Shown here: positions 17,617 to 27,924 of the stretch, piece after piece
Layout: every line of letters starts with the position of its first letter
Numbering within the stretch: position 1 is the first letter of the stretch
Assembly (NCBI RefSeq): GCF_964204645.1
Contig: NC_134031.1
Location: 14,815,307 to 14,879,306, forward strand
Origin: Tubulanus polymorphus
Taxonomy: Eukaryota; Nemertea; Palaeonemertea; Tubulaniformes; Tubulanidae
DNA length: 64,000 nt
Reading direction: 5' to 3'
Translations under genes and position numbers: made by a program
The notes under the pieces: generated by a model
Told to the model about the DNA's origin: nothing
What the model saw: the letters and a program-made list of their open reading frames with translations, nothing else
Database searches by the model: none

Positions 17617-20600
17617 TTAACACGCCGCTAGAATCCTTTTCATAATCTCATTTTCTTTTGTTTCTTCTCTTTTGAATTTTATATATTCATCTAAATTGCA
17701 ACCATAGGCGACTGTGTGGATTCCATCATCTAAAATATATCTTTTATCATCAAATGGATTCAAACTTATCTTCTCTATCTCTTCAATATACATTTCATGA
17801 TCTTCAGATCTTAAACATTTCATCTTATGTTTTCTAACTTCTTCATTAAATATACAATTGATATAATCTTTGAAATGAATATTCTTTTCAACAACGCTTT
17901 TGGTAATTCCTTTTAACTTTTTAGCTTCATGTTCTTTAGTTTTATATGAATACATTTTAGATCTAATACCAATGAACTCTATCATTTCTTCACCACCTAA
18001 TTCATCCTTAAACTTCCCTGGAACTTTTTTATTATCATTGCTAAACAATTCATGATTTTTAGGATAGTTACTGAAATCAAAATGATGTTTTAATGTTTTT
18101 AAATCATCAGTTATGTTATCAGTTTTTATCTTTAATCTGTAAGAATCTGTATCAAAATATAATATTTCTATGTGTTTTTCTCCAAAATGAGGTTGTAATA
18201 TATTATAATAGAATTCATACATTAGTAATTTTGATAACTCTAAAACTGCAGCTCCAACATAAATCGGTTTATTGAACTTCATAGAAGTTCTTTTTAATTT
18301 AACTGCTGCTAAATTTTCATCGAATATTCTATTACCTATAAATTTCGGATACGATTGTAAATGCCTTATCCTTTTACCATTACTAACTAACTCAATATCA
18401 TTTCTATTTCTTATGTTTTCACAAGTCTTACCATAGAATGCATTATTCATTAGTTTGAAGAAATCTTTCTCGAAATCAGTTTTAGATTTAGTTCTCTGTG
18501 TAGTATTAAAATCTATATATTTTTCTAACCATTTAGATTGACTGAATGAAATATATCTATGTACTTTTTTTAATATCATTCCTTGTCTCAAATAAAACTT
18601 CAACATTCTATAATGCACAACGTAATTATATTTACCTTCTTGAGTTACCATTAACTTTTCAGTATGAATATGATTATCGGGTTTAATTCTTTTTTGATAA
18701 TTTGATAATTCTTCATGTTTAACAGTTTTATGTTCGGGACAGTAAGCTAGATTTCTAGATTTGAATTTAATATTTTCAGGGTATTCTAAATCTACAACAA
18801 AGAAGTAACCAGTATCTGAATCATCTACAATATCTAGGATTCTTTTCTTCCAATCAAATTTATCAATTTGTAAAACTTCAGTTATTTCAAACATTCCATA
18901 AGGTTGTGGTTCCATCATTGCCCAACCATAAAGATTATTTGCATCTATGTATAATAATTTATATCCAGGATTATCATTTACATTGAAATATCTATCACCT
19001 AATACACCTGAAACACCTCCTCTTATAGATTTTTCAAATAATAGTAATTGATCTATATTTGTTAACAAATCCATTTCTATATCTGTAAATTCTAATCCAC
19101 AATCCCATGTTAATCCTGGTGATGAATAACAATGACAAGGATCAATATTGAAATATTTTAGGTTTACATCTCTAAACCTTTCGAATATATCGGTTAATAA
19201 TAATACATCTGATTTTAAATATAAATCTACTAATTGCCCATGATTTTCTATTTTGAAATGATTCCAAATATTCAATGTTCTATTATAGACTTCATCTTTA
19301 ACATATTCATTTTTTAATTCATCATAGAATTGTTCTTTTAATAATTCAGTTATATTAAAATCATTATGATTTTTATAGAAAGAATATGGAATCGCTCCTT
19401 TATATCTCATTAATTGGAAATCATCATTATTTGGGTAATATTCTTTTAATATCTTTAATTCATCATCAACTAATGATTTTGATAAGTTATCTAATGAACT
19501 ACTTAAAAATCTATATGAATCTATAAATCTTAGACAACCAAATTGGAATGATATATAATTCTCAGATGTTTTAGCTAACATTCTAAATTTATAAGTTGGT
19601 ATTTTATCTTTTGATCTATTTGAATTTAATATTTCTATTTCATTATTGATTTCTTCTATTTTATAACATAACTGTTTGATAAATAAATGTGCATCATACC
19701 CCGATAGATTATGAAATATAACTGGTACAAAGTTAATTTTCTTAGCTTGTAAGTTACAATTCTCATGTGCAGCGCCTCTAAACTTTCCATTCAAATGATC
19801 ATGGTCTCTTACTTTTTTATCTTTATAATTAAATATCTTTTCACAATAATAACATTCATCTGCAAACGCAAATTCTTCTTTATCTTCTTCTGTCATTATA
19901 ATTTCTATGTTTTTATTTAACTTTTCATTAAATCTTATTTCATATTCAATTAATAAGTCACAAAAATGATTGATAACATTTTCATTTCTGTAATCATAAT
20001 ATTCACTTTTAATTAGTTCTGGATAATTAGATTTAATATATAACCCGAAAGCTGCAGCTGATTGATGAATCTTTTTAATTGTATTTGTTATTGGTGGTTC
20101 ATCTGAAAAATCATTTTCATTAGAATTTAATTTCTTTCTTTTATAATATATATCTTTTCTATCTTTATCTGTTAATTCTTTATTTAATGATTCAAAATCT
20201 CCATATATTACAAATGGTACTTTATTTTTGTAATCATATTTTTTGAATTCTAATATTTTATCTTTTTCATTTGGTAAAACTAATTTACAATAATCATGAT
20301 TTTCACATAATTGTTTATGATTTAATAATGCACTTTCAGTTCTGAATTTATGTAAACATTTTCTACATAGATATATTTTATTATCAAAATCATTTTCTGA
20401 TTTAAAAAATAAATCAATTCTTTTAATCCACATATAATGATTCTCATAATATAGTATATCTATAACATCATTTGAATCATAATATTTTGATAGGTATAAA
20501 GGTTCTAATGTATAATGTTTAATATTATTTCCTTTTGTATTTGGTAATTTGATTAAATCAAATACATTTATCTTTATATTATTATCTCTTTCTATTTTTG

Positions 20601-21684
20601 GGATGTTTTTAATTCTAACAGGATACTTATCTATCTTATAATTACTTTCAAATGGTTTATAATGAGTTAATCTAAAACTATGTGTAATATCTTCTGTTGG
20701 ATGTAAACAACTTATTATAGCCCATAGAAAACATTTATCATCTTCATTTTGTACGTTTATAACAGCATTAGTTTTAAATGGTAGTTTAATATAACTTGTT
20801 CCATTTATACTATCATCTTTATAATATGATAAATTATTTTCATCAATTGGTTTTGATTTAGTTAACTTATTATATTTTGTGTTATAAACATGTAAAGTTA
20901 TAAATATTATCTCATCAAATATTAAACCAGATCCTTCAAAATATTTCTCTTCTATTTTAGTTTTTACTTCATTATAACATTTATCTAATTTATCATCTAT
21001 ATGTTGTTTAGATATAATATGTTGTGAATGAGAATTTATATTATATATTGGTTTATCTTCAGATTTTATAAACTTTACTTTAACTGATATACTAATTTTA
21101 GGATATTCAACATCTGTAATTATTTTTATTATTTCTTTCATATTTTCTAAATGTTTTTTATTTTCTTCTATTGTTTTACTTTTATGAAATTTAAACTCGA
21201 TAGCTGCTGGACCAATATCACTTTTAAATGCTTCGGTTATTTCTATATCTTTTTTATTATCTAATGAATTAATATAATTTCTTACATCTTCCATGTATGG
21301 TCTTTTATTGTTTAATTTATTTTTTATTCTTTTAATTGTCTTCTGTTTCTTATCGTTATCATTATCAAAATAATCTTCACCTAAAATATCATTATTCTTA
21401 TTTCTAATATGACTTATAGATTTTAAATGTTCTTTATAATATCTTTTATCACTGAATGATTGATTACATGCATCACATTTGTATGCTTCTTTTTCATCCT
21501 TTAATTCTTCTAATTTATTTTCTAATATATCATCTTCATATTCTAGTTTCAATTTATTCTCTAAATGTGTTTTAGTTTTATTGTGTCTTGCTTTTTGGGA
21601 TTTATCTATATCGATATTACATGTTGGACAGTAGTACTTATTTGCTTCCATTTTAATACTATATTTTTTATTAAAATTGAACAT
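17617..21684 (-). CDS. PolB: Protein-primed family B DNA polymerase (1355 aa)
   Basis: Zinc fingers lie near residues 19-40, 70-92 and 440-463. A DxxC...H pattern (DDKCFLWAI with C318, NHYMWIK with H416) looks like the OTU-type protease region described for Polinton PolB. Exonuclease motifs: GDFES (D496, E498), FHNLSGYD (N659, D664) and YLKSD (Y822, D826). A treble-clef finger with CYYC and DHDH lies near 611-646. Polymerase motifs: IDANNLYG (D914), KLMNNAFYGK (K1077), FDTDS (D1178, D1180) and SKMY (K1243). It copies the linear genome from the ends using a protein primer. The first ATG (21684) is used here; ATG 21651 (M12) fits the element's start motif better. The 5' end lies in the right TIR. 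The frame is intact. Confidence 0.95.
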   Translation of the reverse strand: MFNFNKKYSIKMEANKYYCPTCNIDIDKSQKARHNKTKTHLENKLKLEYEDDILENKLEELKDEKEAYKCDACNQSFSDKRYYKEHLKSISHIRNKNNDILGEDYFDNDNDKKQKTIKRIKNKLNNKRPYMEDVRNYINSLDNKKDIEITEAFKSDIGPAAIEFKFHKSKTIEENKKHLENMKEIIKIITDVEYPKISISVKVKFIKSEDKPIYNINSHSQHIISKQHIDDKLDKCYNEVKTKIEEKYFEGSGLIFDEIIFITLHVYNTKYNKLTKSKPIDENNLSYYKDDSINGTSYIKLPFKTNAVINVQNEDDKCFLWAIISCLHPTEDITHSFRLTHYKPFESNYKIDKYPVRIKNIPKIERDNNIKINVFDLIKLPNTKGNNIKHYTLEPLYLSKYYDSNDVIDILYYENHYMWIKRIDLFFKSENDFDNKIYLCRKCLHKFRTESALLNHKQLCENHDYCKLVLPNEKDKILEFKKYDYKNKVPFVIYGDFESLNKELTDKDRKDIYYKRKKLNSNENDFSDEPPITNTIKKIHQSAAAFGLYIKSNYPELIKSEYYDYRNENVINHFCDLLIEYEIRFNEKLNKNIEIIMTEEDKEEFAFADECYYCEKIFNYKDKKVRDHDHLNGKFRGAAHENCNLQAKKINFVPVIFHNLSGYDAHLFIKQLCYKIEEINNEIEILNSNRSKDKIPTYKFRMLAKTSENYISFQFGCLRFIDSYRFLSSSLDNLSKSLVDDELKILKEYYPNNDDFQLMRYKGAIPYSFYKNHNDFNITELLKEQFYDELKNEYVKDEVYNRTLNIWNHFKIENHGQLVDLYLKSDVLLLTDIFERFRDVNLKYFNIDPCHCYSSPGLTWDCGLEFTDIEMDLLTNIDQLLLFEKSIRGGVSGVLGDRYFNVNDNPGYKLLYIDANNLYGWAMMEPQPYGMFEITEVLQIDKFDWKKRILDIVDDSDTGYFFVVDLEYPENIKFKSRNLAYCPEHKTVKHEELSNYQKRIKPDNHIHTEKLMVTQEGKYNYVVHYRMLKFYLRQGMILKKVHRYISFSQSKWLEKYIDFNTTQRTKSKTDFEKDFFKLMNNAFYGKTCENIRNRNDIELVSNGKRIRHLQSYPKFIGNRIFDENLAAVKLKRTSMKFNKPIYVGAAVLELSKLLMYEFYYNILQPHFGEKHIEILYFDTDSYRLKIKTDNITDDLKTLKHHFDFSNYPKNHELFSNDNKKVPGKFKDELGGEEMIEFIGIRSKMYSYKTKEHEAKKLKGITKSVVEKNIHFKDYINCIFNEEVRKHKMKCLRSEDHEMYIEEIEKISLNPFDDKRYILDDGIHTVAYGCNLDEYIKFKREETKENEIMKRILAAC

Positions 21685-21743
21685 AACACTTACCTCTCAA
21701 CGCGTCCCGCCACGTATGAGTCCTACCGCGTGTGAGTCCCGCC

Positions 21744-21751
21744 TATTTATA
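21744..21751 (-). promoter_or_regulatory. TATA box of PolB in right TIR
   Basis: TATAAATA on the minus strand lies 60 bases before the first PolB ATG and is preceded by the inverted CCAAT array (about 21785-22020). A consensus AG|GTAAGT donor lies between the TATA box and the ATG, so the mature PolB message may have a spliced leader. Confidence 0.6.
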
Positions 21752-22118
21752 CTACTCAACAGTGGGGAAAACCAAGCTGCGTGTTGAGACTTGTAAATTA
21801 TGAGGCTTGTGATTGGCTAGTGTAATAGGGAATACTCAACGTGTTGAGACTTGTAAATTATGAGGCTTGTGATTGGCTAGTGTAATAGGGAATACTCAAC
21901 TGTGATTGGATAGAGTAATACTCAACTGTGATTGGATAGATTAATAGTAAAATACTCAACTGTGATTGGCTGGAAATACTCAACTGTGATTGGCTAGCGT
22001 AATACTCAACTGTGATTGGCTAATGTAATTTCCTAGATGGATGGTTCTAGAATCAACATGTAATACGCAATACTCAACGTGTTGAGGCTTGTAAATTATG
22101 AGACTTGTGATTAGATAG

Positions 22119-22326
22119 AGTAATAGGGGTTTAGTTGTTCTATATCAAAGGTTGAGAGGTTGAGGTTGATAAATTTTCCAAAATGTTAAAATAATAATAA
22201 TTTCTACTTGAATTAGGAGTGTACGCGACTAATTCAAGTAGAAATTATTGTTATTTTAACATTTTGGAAAATTTCTCGACCTCGACCTTTCGACCTTTGG
22301 TATAGAACAACTAAACCCCTATTACT
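22119..22326. repeat. Terminal palindrome (hairpin-capable), right
   Basis: It is the mirror copy of 4428-4635: 208 bases whose outer and inner arms are imperfect inverted repeats. The CpG-bearing arm is again the outermost one. Its end CTATTACT is the last base of the element. Confidence 0.9.
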
Positions 22327-22332
22327 GCCGTG
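22327..22332. repeat. Target site duplication, right copy (GCCGTG)
   Basis: It is identical to 4422-4427 and immediately follows the terminal CT of the element. The host sequence resumes with AAAGGCCCAG. Confidence 0.9.
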
Positions 22333-22461
22333 AAAGGCCCAGTGCACAGATATATGCGCAGCTTGGAGGATGTCGTTACTAACCAATCAGAAATCCCGTT
22401 TTATTTCAAACCGGGTTTTCAACGGTATACATTGAGTAATCTGATAAGATATCACTATCAT

Positions 22462-22720
22462 CAGTTGAGGCGCAGTGGCCGAGTGTGTTAAGCCGCCAGT
22501 CACTACTGGTCTCGTCAATCCAGGGTTTATGGGTTCTACGAGCAAGAGATAATAGCTCGTAGATGGGTTCAAACCCTGGTGGCGACAGAGTTTCTTGGTC
22601 GAAGGTTCTTCTCTGGTCTCTCTCCCATTGGGAAAAAGAAACATCGAACCCGCTTATAATGCCCTACGTGGCGCTTAGCGGGTAGAGGGTGTTAAAAAAA
22701 ATTTTCTGGTCTCGACCCCT
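22462..22720 (+). repeat. tRNA-derived SINE
   Basis: The head has a Pol III A-box-like TGGCCGAGTGTGTTAAG (about 22476) and a B box GGTTCAAACCC (about 22566), spaced as in a type II (Leu/Ser-like) tRNA with a long variable arm. The stems do not close into a normal tRNA, and about 130 bases of unrelated body follow, ending near an A-run. It is read as a SINE rather than a tRNA gene. The rest of 22333-23087 holds a polypyrimidine run at 22728-22770 and no gene. Confidence 0.65.
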
Positions 22721-22989
22721 TCTCGTCATCCCCTCCCTCCACCCCTCCCTCCTCCCCTCCCTCCTCCCTTAGATCAAGAAAGGATAAAAACCGGTTGTTG
22801 CTAAGCGCATCACTGTTGGTTGTACATTAACTGCCTCCTCGATGATCGTGCGATACGGGCGCCATCTAGTGAATATTAGAAAACGAAGTATAACTACAAA
22901 GTCCAGAACGCAACATGAAAATAATAATTGTTTTAGTGAAATCAAGAAGAAAGAAAAGTGTTGAGGTTTTTATTGAAATGTAGAAGAAA

Positions 22990-23090
22990 TTTATGCTAAC
23001 TAGTAGCGCATCTAGCGGCTCCTCGATCACCACAGTATGATTCACACTAGTAGCGCACCTAGCGGCTCCTCGATCGCCGAAGTATGATCA
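22990..23090. repeat. Tandem duplication (about 50 bp) in the ankyrin gene 3' region
   Basis: Two copies of a roughly 48-base unit containing CACTAGTAGCGC and TAGCGGCTCCTCGATC lie end to end and differ at a few bases. They sit directly beyond the stop codon of the ankyrin/SOCS-box gene, so probably in its 3' UTR. Confidence 0.6.
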
Positions 23091-25754
23091 CTCTACGAGT
23101 TCCGGTAACGACATGAAAGCTAGAAATTCTTGCAGTTTTCTTGGTAACGGAAGCTCACGTATACTACCCAGAATTCCTTGGCGTCGATTCATCCTTAAGA
23201 TGTGACGTAATCTCAGGCGACACGCCCCTTTTAACGACACGACCTGATTGACGTGAAATTTGAAATCATTTACGAAAACCTCCACATTGTTATCGCTACT
23301 ACCAGTATCAGCGTCTTGCGCTAACTTGCATCTATCCATAACCGACTCGGTGATGTCGTAACCGCATTCGTGGAGCCTCAGTACGGTCAATAGATCGCGC
23401 TTTGAGACGGCCATGTTTACGAGGAATGTCGGGAAGTTCTGATTAGCTAAACAAATTACTAAACTCGTCACATATAAATTCCACTCGTACAAATCGAGAA
23501 TGCACTTATCATTGAGGTTAATCTCTGCTCCGTATGACGTCATTGTCTTCAACAATTCAACCGTATTCACCAGCGTAAACTTACGGAATCGAATCGGTTT
23601 CTGTAGCGACCGAATTAGCAAATTCTGAGTAGAGCTTCTAAGCAACCAATCATCGGTCAAGTGTGAGGGGAGTTTAGCCAATAGGAACTTGACCAATTCG
23701 ACATTGCACGCGCTATGACAGGCCAAATCCAAAGCCGTTGACATTGTATCCGCGGTTTTATCATCACCTCTGGCCCCGTTGTCCAGAAGTTCCGCTACGG
23801 CCCGAGTTTGTTTATTCAGATTGGTTTTATTAAAACGCATTAAAGATGGCGGCGCGAACTTACACAGCATCAGCAGCGGTGTCTCACCGGTTATTGGATT
23901 CCGTGAATTCACCTCAGCACCGGAAGTCAGCAATATTCTAATCGATTCGACCGGAACTCGCGTTGACGAGGTTTGCGAACAACACATCATCAGTGGCGAC
24001 GTCTGTTGGGCGTTAAGAGTATTAACATTGGCCCCTGCGTTCACGAGCGCGGAGATAACGGCGGGTTTTTCGGGATCCTGCGCGCAGGCTTTATGTAACG
24101 CAGTGCAGCCGTTTGTATCTTCACATTCCACGTCGCACAACCCGCTCTCAATCAAAATGGCGACGGCTTCCTCCCTCACCACGGCATAATGTAAACTCGT
24201 GCAACATTTGTGATCGACCTTGTTGGGATCGGCTCCGTGAGATAACAGCTTACCTATGATGGCCGCAAAGCCACCCGCGCATGCGTAGTGTAAAGCCGTC
24301 TTGCCATCCTTGTTGACGGCATTGGTCAAATCTTCGATTCGTTTCGATACGAATTTATTCGTTAAGATGCTGTCGACGATGTCTGAACAGCCGGAACGAC
24401 AGGCCAGGTGTAACGGGGTGTTCTTATCGCAGTCGACGTACTCGACTCCCGCCCCGCTCTCAATCAGATATACCGCCATAATACCGCGACCCCTAGCGGC
24501 CGCAATATGAAGCGCCGTCGAGTAGTTCTTGTCCACTTCCGTCAATGCAGAGGGCGCTGCGTCGAGTAGGATTTTAACGACATTAGGTTTACACGTACCG
24601 AGCTCACAAGCTTCAGATAACGGCAGGCGTCCATTGTTGTCCTTAGCCAATGGATCAGCCCCGTTTTCTAGCAATAGACTCATGATATCCTCGGATAGTC
24701 CTATCCGGGCTGCCGCGTGTAGAGCAGTTCGATTCTGAGTGTTTTTGCCGTTAATATCCGCCCCGAGTTCGAGTAGGATCGGAATCACCGTAAACATCTG
24801 CGACAACACTGCTGTATACAGAGGGCTGTTACCGAATCGTAAATTATTCACATTAGCGCCACGTGCGGACAGATTCCGAACCATATCACAGTTTCCGGTT
24901 ATCACAGCTAGATGAAACAGCAAATCGATATCGAGGCTGAAACCGTTAATATTAGCGACGGCGGATTGGTGGTTGTGATTGCCGTCATTAGCAACGTTCA
25001 ATTTCAAAAATTCAAATTCAGATTCTACATTATCTTTATCAGAATTCAAACATTCACGAATTTCGTCCACTTTTGAAAGCACCATTTTCGCAATAGCCAT
25101 ATGACCTTTCTTCAAGGCCGTATCTAAGACAATTTGCATATTCTTGAAATCGATCTTAATCCCGGAAGACAACAATTGATCGAGAACCTTCGTGTAGCCT
25201 TTAGAACATGCCTCCATCATGGCGCTGTGTACATCCGCCTGCGCAAACACGCCCCAGTTCAACAGTCGTTCTACGATCCGATCATAACCTCTACTGGCAA
25301 GCGAGGGTAGAATATCCTTACCGAACATACGACCACCTTTTTCGTGTATGAAATTAGCAATTTCTATATCGCCCAGAATACAGGCCCGCGCTAACGGTGA
25401 GGCGTAGTCAAACGAGCAGTTTATATCAGCGCCATATTGGATCAATAACTCGACCAGCGGTTTAGATCTTAGCCCTACGGCGCACATCAAACATTTACCT
25501 AACAGTTTAGCAGACGACACGGTCCCGAGATGTTTTAACAGTACGGTGGCGACCTCCAGTTGTGATGTGGATACGGCCTCGAGTAATGGCGACTGCGGCC
25601 ATTGGTCCGCGGCCGGAATAATCGCTTCCGGTGAGAACCGGTGTAGAAGCAGCTCCTGTACCATCTCGGTGTCACGAGCTTCAATAGCGAATTTTAGAGC
25701 GTCGCCGAAATACCTCGTTCTGGCGGCGGAAGCGTCCGCTGCTGCCGGCTCCAT
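23088..25754 (-). CDS. Ankyrin-repeat and SOCS-box protein (888 aa), intronless
   Basis: More than a dozen ankyrin repeats (patterns such as TALHAAARIG, TPLHLACRSG, TALHYACAGG and TALDLACHSA) run from about residue 50 to 700. The C-terminal 45 residues look like a SOCS box: a BC-box LKGACRLRLRHIL followed by LPLPRKLQEFLAF, the known Elongin B/C and Cullin-5 contact pattern. The product would act as the substrate receptor of a Cullin-RING ubiquitin ligase (ASB-type). The whole 888 codons are open with no intron, starting at a MEPAAAD methionine. No membrane or signal segment is seen. The exact ASB orthologue cannot be named; the protein is longer than most ASBs. It could be a retrocopy that stayed intact or a naturally intronless gene. 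Confidence 0.85.
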   Translation of the reverse strand: MEPAAADASAARTRYFGDALKFAIEARDTEMVQELLLHRFSPEAIIPAADQWPQSPLLEAVSTSQLEVATVLLKHLGTVSSAKLLGKCLMCAVGLRSKPLVELLIQYGADINCSFDYASPLARACILGDIEIANFIHEKGGRMFGKDILPSLASRGYDRIVERLLNWGVFAQADVHSAMMEACSKGYTKVLDQLLSSGIKIDFKNMQIVLDTALKKGHMAIAKMVLSKVDEIRECLNSDKDNVESEFEFLKLNVANDGNHNHQSAVANINGFSLDIDLLFHLAVITGNCDMVRNLSARGANVNNLRFGNSPLYTAVLSQMFTVIPILLELGADINGKNTQNRTALHAAARIGLSEDIMSLLLENGADPLAKDNNGRLPLSEACELGTCKPNVVKILLDAAPSALTEVDKNYSTALHIAAARGRGIMAVYLIESGAGVEYVDCDKNTPLHLACRSGCSDIVDSILTNKFVSKRIEDLTNAVNKDGKTALHYACAGGFAAIIGKLLSHGADPNKVDHKCCTSLHYAVVREEAVAILIESGLCDVECEDTNGCTALHKACAQDPEKPAVISALVNAGANVNTLNAQQTSPLMMCCSQTSSTRVPVESIRILLTSGAEVNSRNPITGETPLLMLCKFAPPSLMRFNKTNLNKQTRAVAELLDNGARGDDKTADTMSTALDLACHSACNVELVKFLLAKLPSHLTDDWLLRSSTQNLLIRSLQKPIRFRKFTLVNTVELLKTMTSYGAEINLNDKCILDLYEWNLYVTSLVICLANQNFPTFLVNMAVSKRDLLTVLRLHECGYDITESVMDRCKLAQDADTGSSDNNVEVFVNDFKFHVNQVVSLKGACRLRLRHILRMNRRQGILGSIRELPLPRKLQEFLAFMSLPELVE

Positions 25755-27924
25755 CTTATAAACACACCAGCTGCAATAGCAAATATCATTATATATAATT
25801 ACCTTGAATTTGTTTTATGTGAGTCATAAAATATAGTGGAACTATGACCTCGGATACATATAACGATTTATTGGTTATTCGCAAAGCTAAAATCCCATCC
25901 CAAATAGGACAATTCAACTAATTTCATACTGGATATTACGGAATATCGGTTAAAACGAAAAGATTTTCTAGCGTCTAACCGAGTTTCAGCTCTGTTACAT
26001 GTTTAGAGGATGAAAAGTGTGATTGGCATCAGACTGCGTGTATCTAGACGTTTCACGGTATATGTCCCTGGGGAGTCTGTTGGCGATGGGTTTACAAGGC
26101 AATCCAAACAGTACCACTATAACGAAATTTTATAAATCAACCCACAAGTTTTTAATAAAAACCCTAATTAAACCTGCTGAAAGGTTAACTTACATGCAAA
26201 CTCCAATTTGTTCAGAAATAAAGTTAGGCCTAGTTGGTGATGCATGAATCGTATAGATGGCGAATGCGTCGTATTGAACGTCACTGGCGCGTCACACTTT
26301 ATCAATGACATGTATTTAAGGCTATTAATAAACTAGCTTTATACATGTGTATATCCATGCATACAAGAGTCTTAGAGTGACAGTAACGGGCTCAAGTATT
26401 TATTATTCTTTCATAGATTAGTTTTACAAATACCTCAGATTTATGGAGCATTCTAGTGCTCTGTATATATACAAATAAACGGACTTTACTTGAATAATTC
26501 AGTCCACAGTAGCACACGTATTTCTGTGTGGTTGTAAGCTAAAAACAGCTATTTGAACGATCAAGTGTTCGAAGAGCCCACTGCCGTCTCCTCCCGGAGC
26601 GCAAAACCTATACGAGCTCATTCCTCGTCACTATTAACACAACTACATTGTACGACGAAAAGAATTTTGCCTCCACACAAAAAAAATTGTTTATACATGC
26701 AGAATGGTGGGTGACCCGATCTGTAGACTGGTGTGATAGTCTCTGCGAGTAGTTAGGCCTTCAGTCATCGGTACATAAGTCATAGATTCTGCAGCCTCGG
26801 TTTCAGTGGTTTTCAGTCGTTTCCGAAGAGCCGTTACCGCCTGATCGTAATAAAACGTTCATCATTATGGAATAGTATACCCGAAAATCTCATCTTACTT
26901 ACAACTGTATATCTCAAATATGATAAACTATCGATTTGTTTATCTCCGACATCGCATGACCTGAACAGTAGTACACTTTCTATAGCTTGCAGCAGTACCA
27001 GTACTGGGTGTATTCCGCCATTACAGCGCTCCACAATAATAGCACTCGACACACGACGCGCGCGCGCGCTGATCACAGCCGCCGCCATCGCGGTCAACAC
27101 GCGGCAAATTTGAATTAGACCGTCGTGCAAGTGCCCTCTAAGAAAACTGTCTGTGTTTTTCCATGTGTTGATCTGTATCACCCTACAGTGGAACCCGCCC
27201 TAATTCGGATCATTTGGGGCCAACAAAATTCATTCGGTTTACGGCAAATCCGCAGTAAATCGAAAAACATGCAAAATCTATCAATCAAATAAATTACAGG
27301 GTCAATCCCTATCTTGAGATTGAAAAAAGTCATTTCGTTCTTGTATATTAATGAACAAATGGACTGCAAATATTGTCCAGATTAGACAGATCAAGATTGG
27401 ATTTGACTGTATAGCTAATTTTTCCATTAACTCGGTTGATTTTAAATTGATTCAATAGTTGTGAAATATCTGGACTCGCCATTAAATAAAAACTCAAGTC
27501 AATCTATATATGATAGTATATCAAAGCGTGATAATAGCATAGAACGAACATTGATTCTACATATCAAAACATTAAATTGTTGAAAAAAATATAAAACAGT
27601 ACATGTATGAATACTAATTTCGTATTGTTCAAGTCGAATGTAATAATATGAAATGTTTAAAATTCACAACATTGTAATATAACATTATTCGCGCTAAATT
27701 TACATCGCATAAAATGATTAAAGCTTGACACAGTCTATCTATAGACGCTAACGACCATACATAGTCATTATATAATGTCTTAAACACGGTAAACATTTAA
27801 AGAAACGTCAAAAAATCGCCTACCACACTCCGACGATTTGAATCGAATGCCATTCAACTCGGTGAATATCAACGGTCCTACTAGTAGCTGAGTAAAGGTC
27901 AAGGCTGAGTGATTTGAAACTTTA
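25755..27924. other. Intergenic region upstream of the ankyrin gene
   Basis: No coding exon can be supported. The part next to 25755 would hold the promoter of the ankyrin gene. A CG dinucleotide run (GCGCGCGCGC) lies near 27060. A pogo-like MITE is at 27184-27412. The remainder is ordinary AT-rich host sequence. Confidence 0.5.
27184..27412. repeat. pogo/Tigger-like MITE
   Basis: The element starts TACAGTGGAACCCGCC and ends GGATTTGACTGTA, so the ends are CAGT...ACTG bounded by TA, the usual signature of Tc1/pogo-derived elements. Its interior word TTCGGATCATTTGG is shared with 31021-31180. Confidence 0.6.

Larger units (their letters stand above)
4428..22326. mobile_element. Complete Maverick/Polinton (adintovirus-like) element, 17,899 bp
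   Basis: The element has AG...CT termini, a 6-bp target duplication and 803-bp TIRs identical at 802 positions by eye. It carries the hallmark genes: protein-primed PolB, retroviral-type integrase, A32-like packaging ATPase, double-jelly-roll major capsid and penton-like minor capsid. Base composition is far more AT-rich than the flanks, and codons are A/T-ending throughout. Genes run rightward from 5433 to 9157 and leftward from 21684 to 9556, converging on an inverted repeat. An adenovirus-type maturation protease was not recognised. One gene carries an in-frame TAG and another a frameshift, so this copy may need helper functions. It is annotated as an integrated element; whether it makes particles is unknown. 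Confidence 0.95.
21524..22326 (-). repeat. Right terminal inverted repeat, 803 bp
   Basis: It is the inverted copy of 4428-5230. It includes the PolB 5' coding region (to 21524), the leader with consensus 5' splice site (21693/21694 on the minus strand), the TATA box, the CCAAT array and the terminal palindrome. Confidence 0.95.

Noticed and set aside
4428-22326. Free viral contamination or a chimeric contig
   Set aside because: The flanks carry a perfect 6-bp duplication of one host site and the tRNA-like fragment resumes on the other side, as expected for true integration.
22468-22588. tRNA-Leu/Ser gene
   Set aside because: A and B boxes are present, but the stems do not close into a proper tRNA and a SINE body follows.
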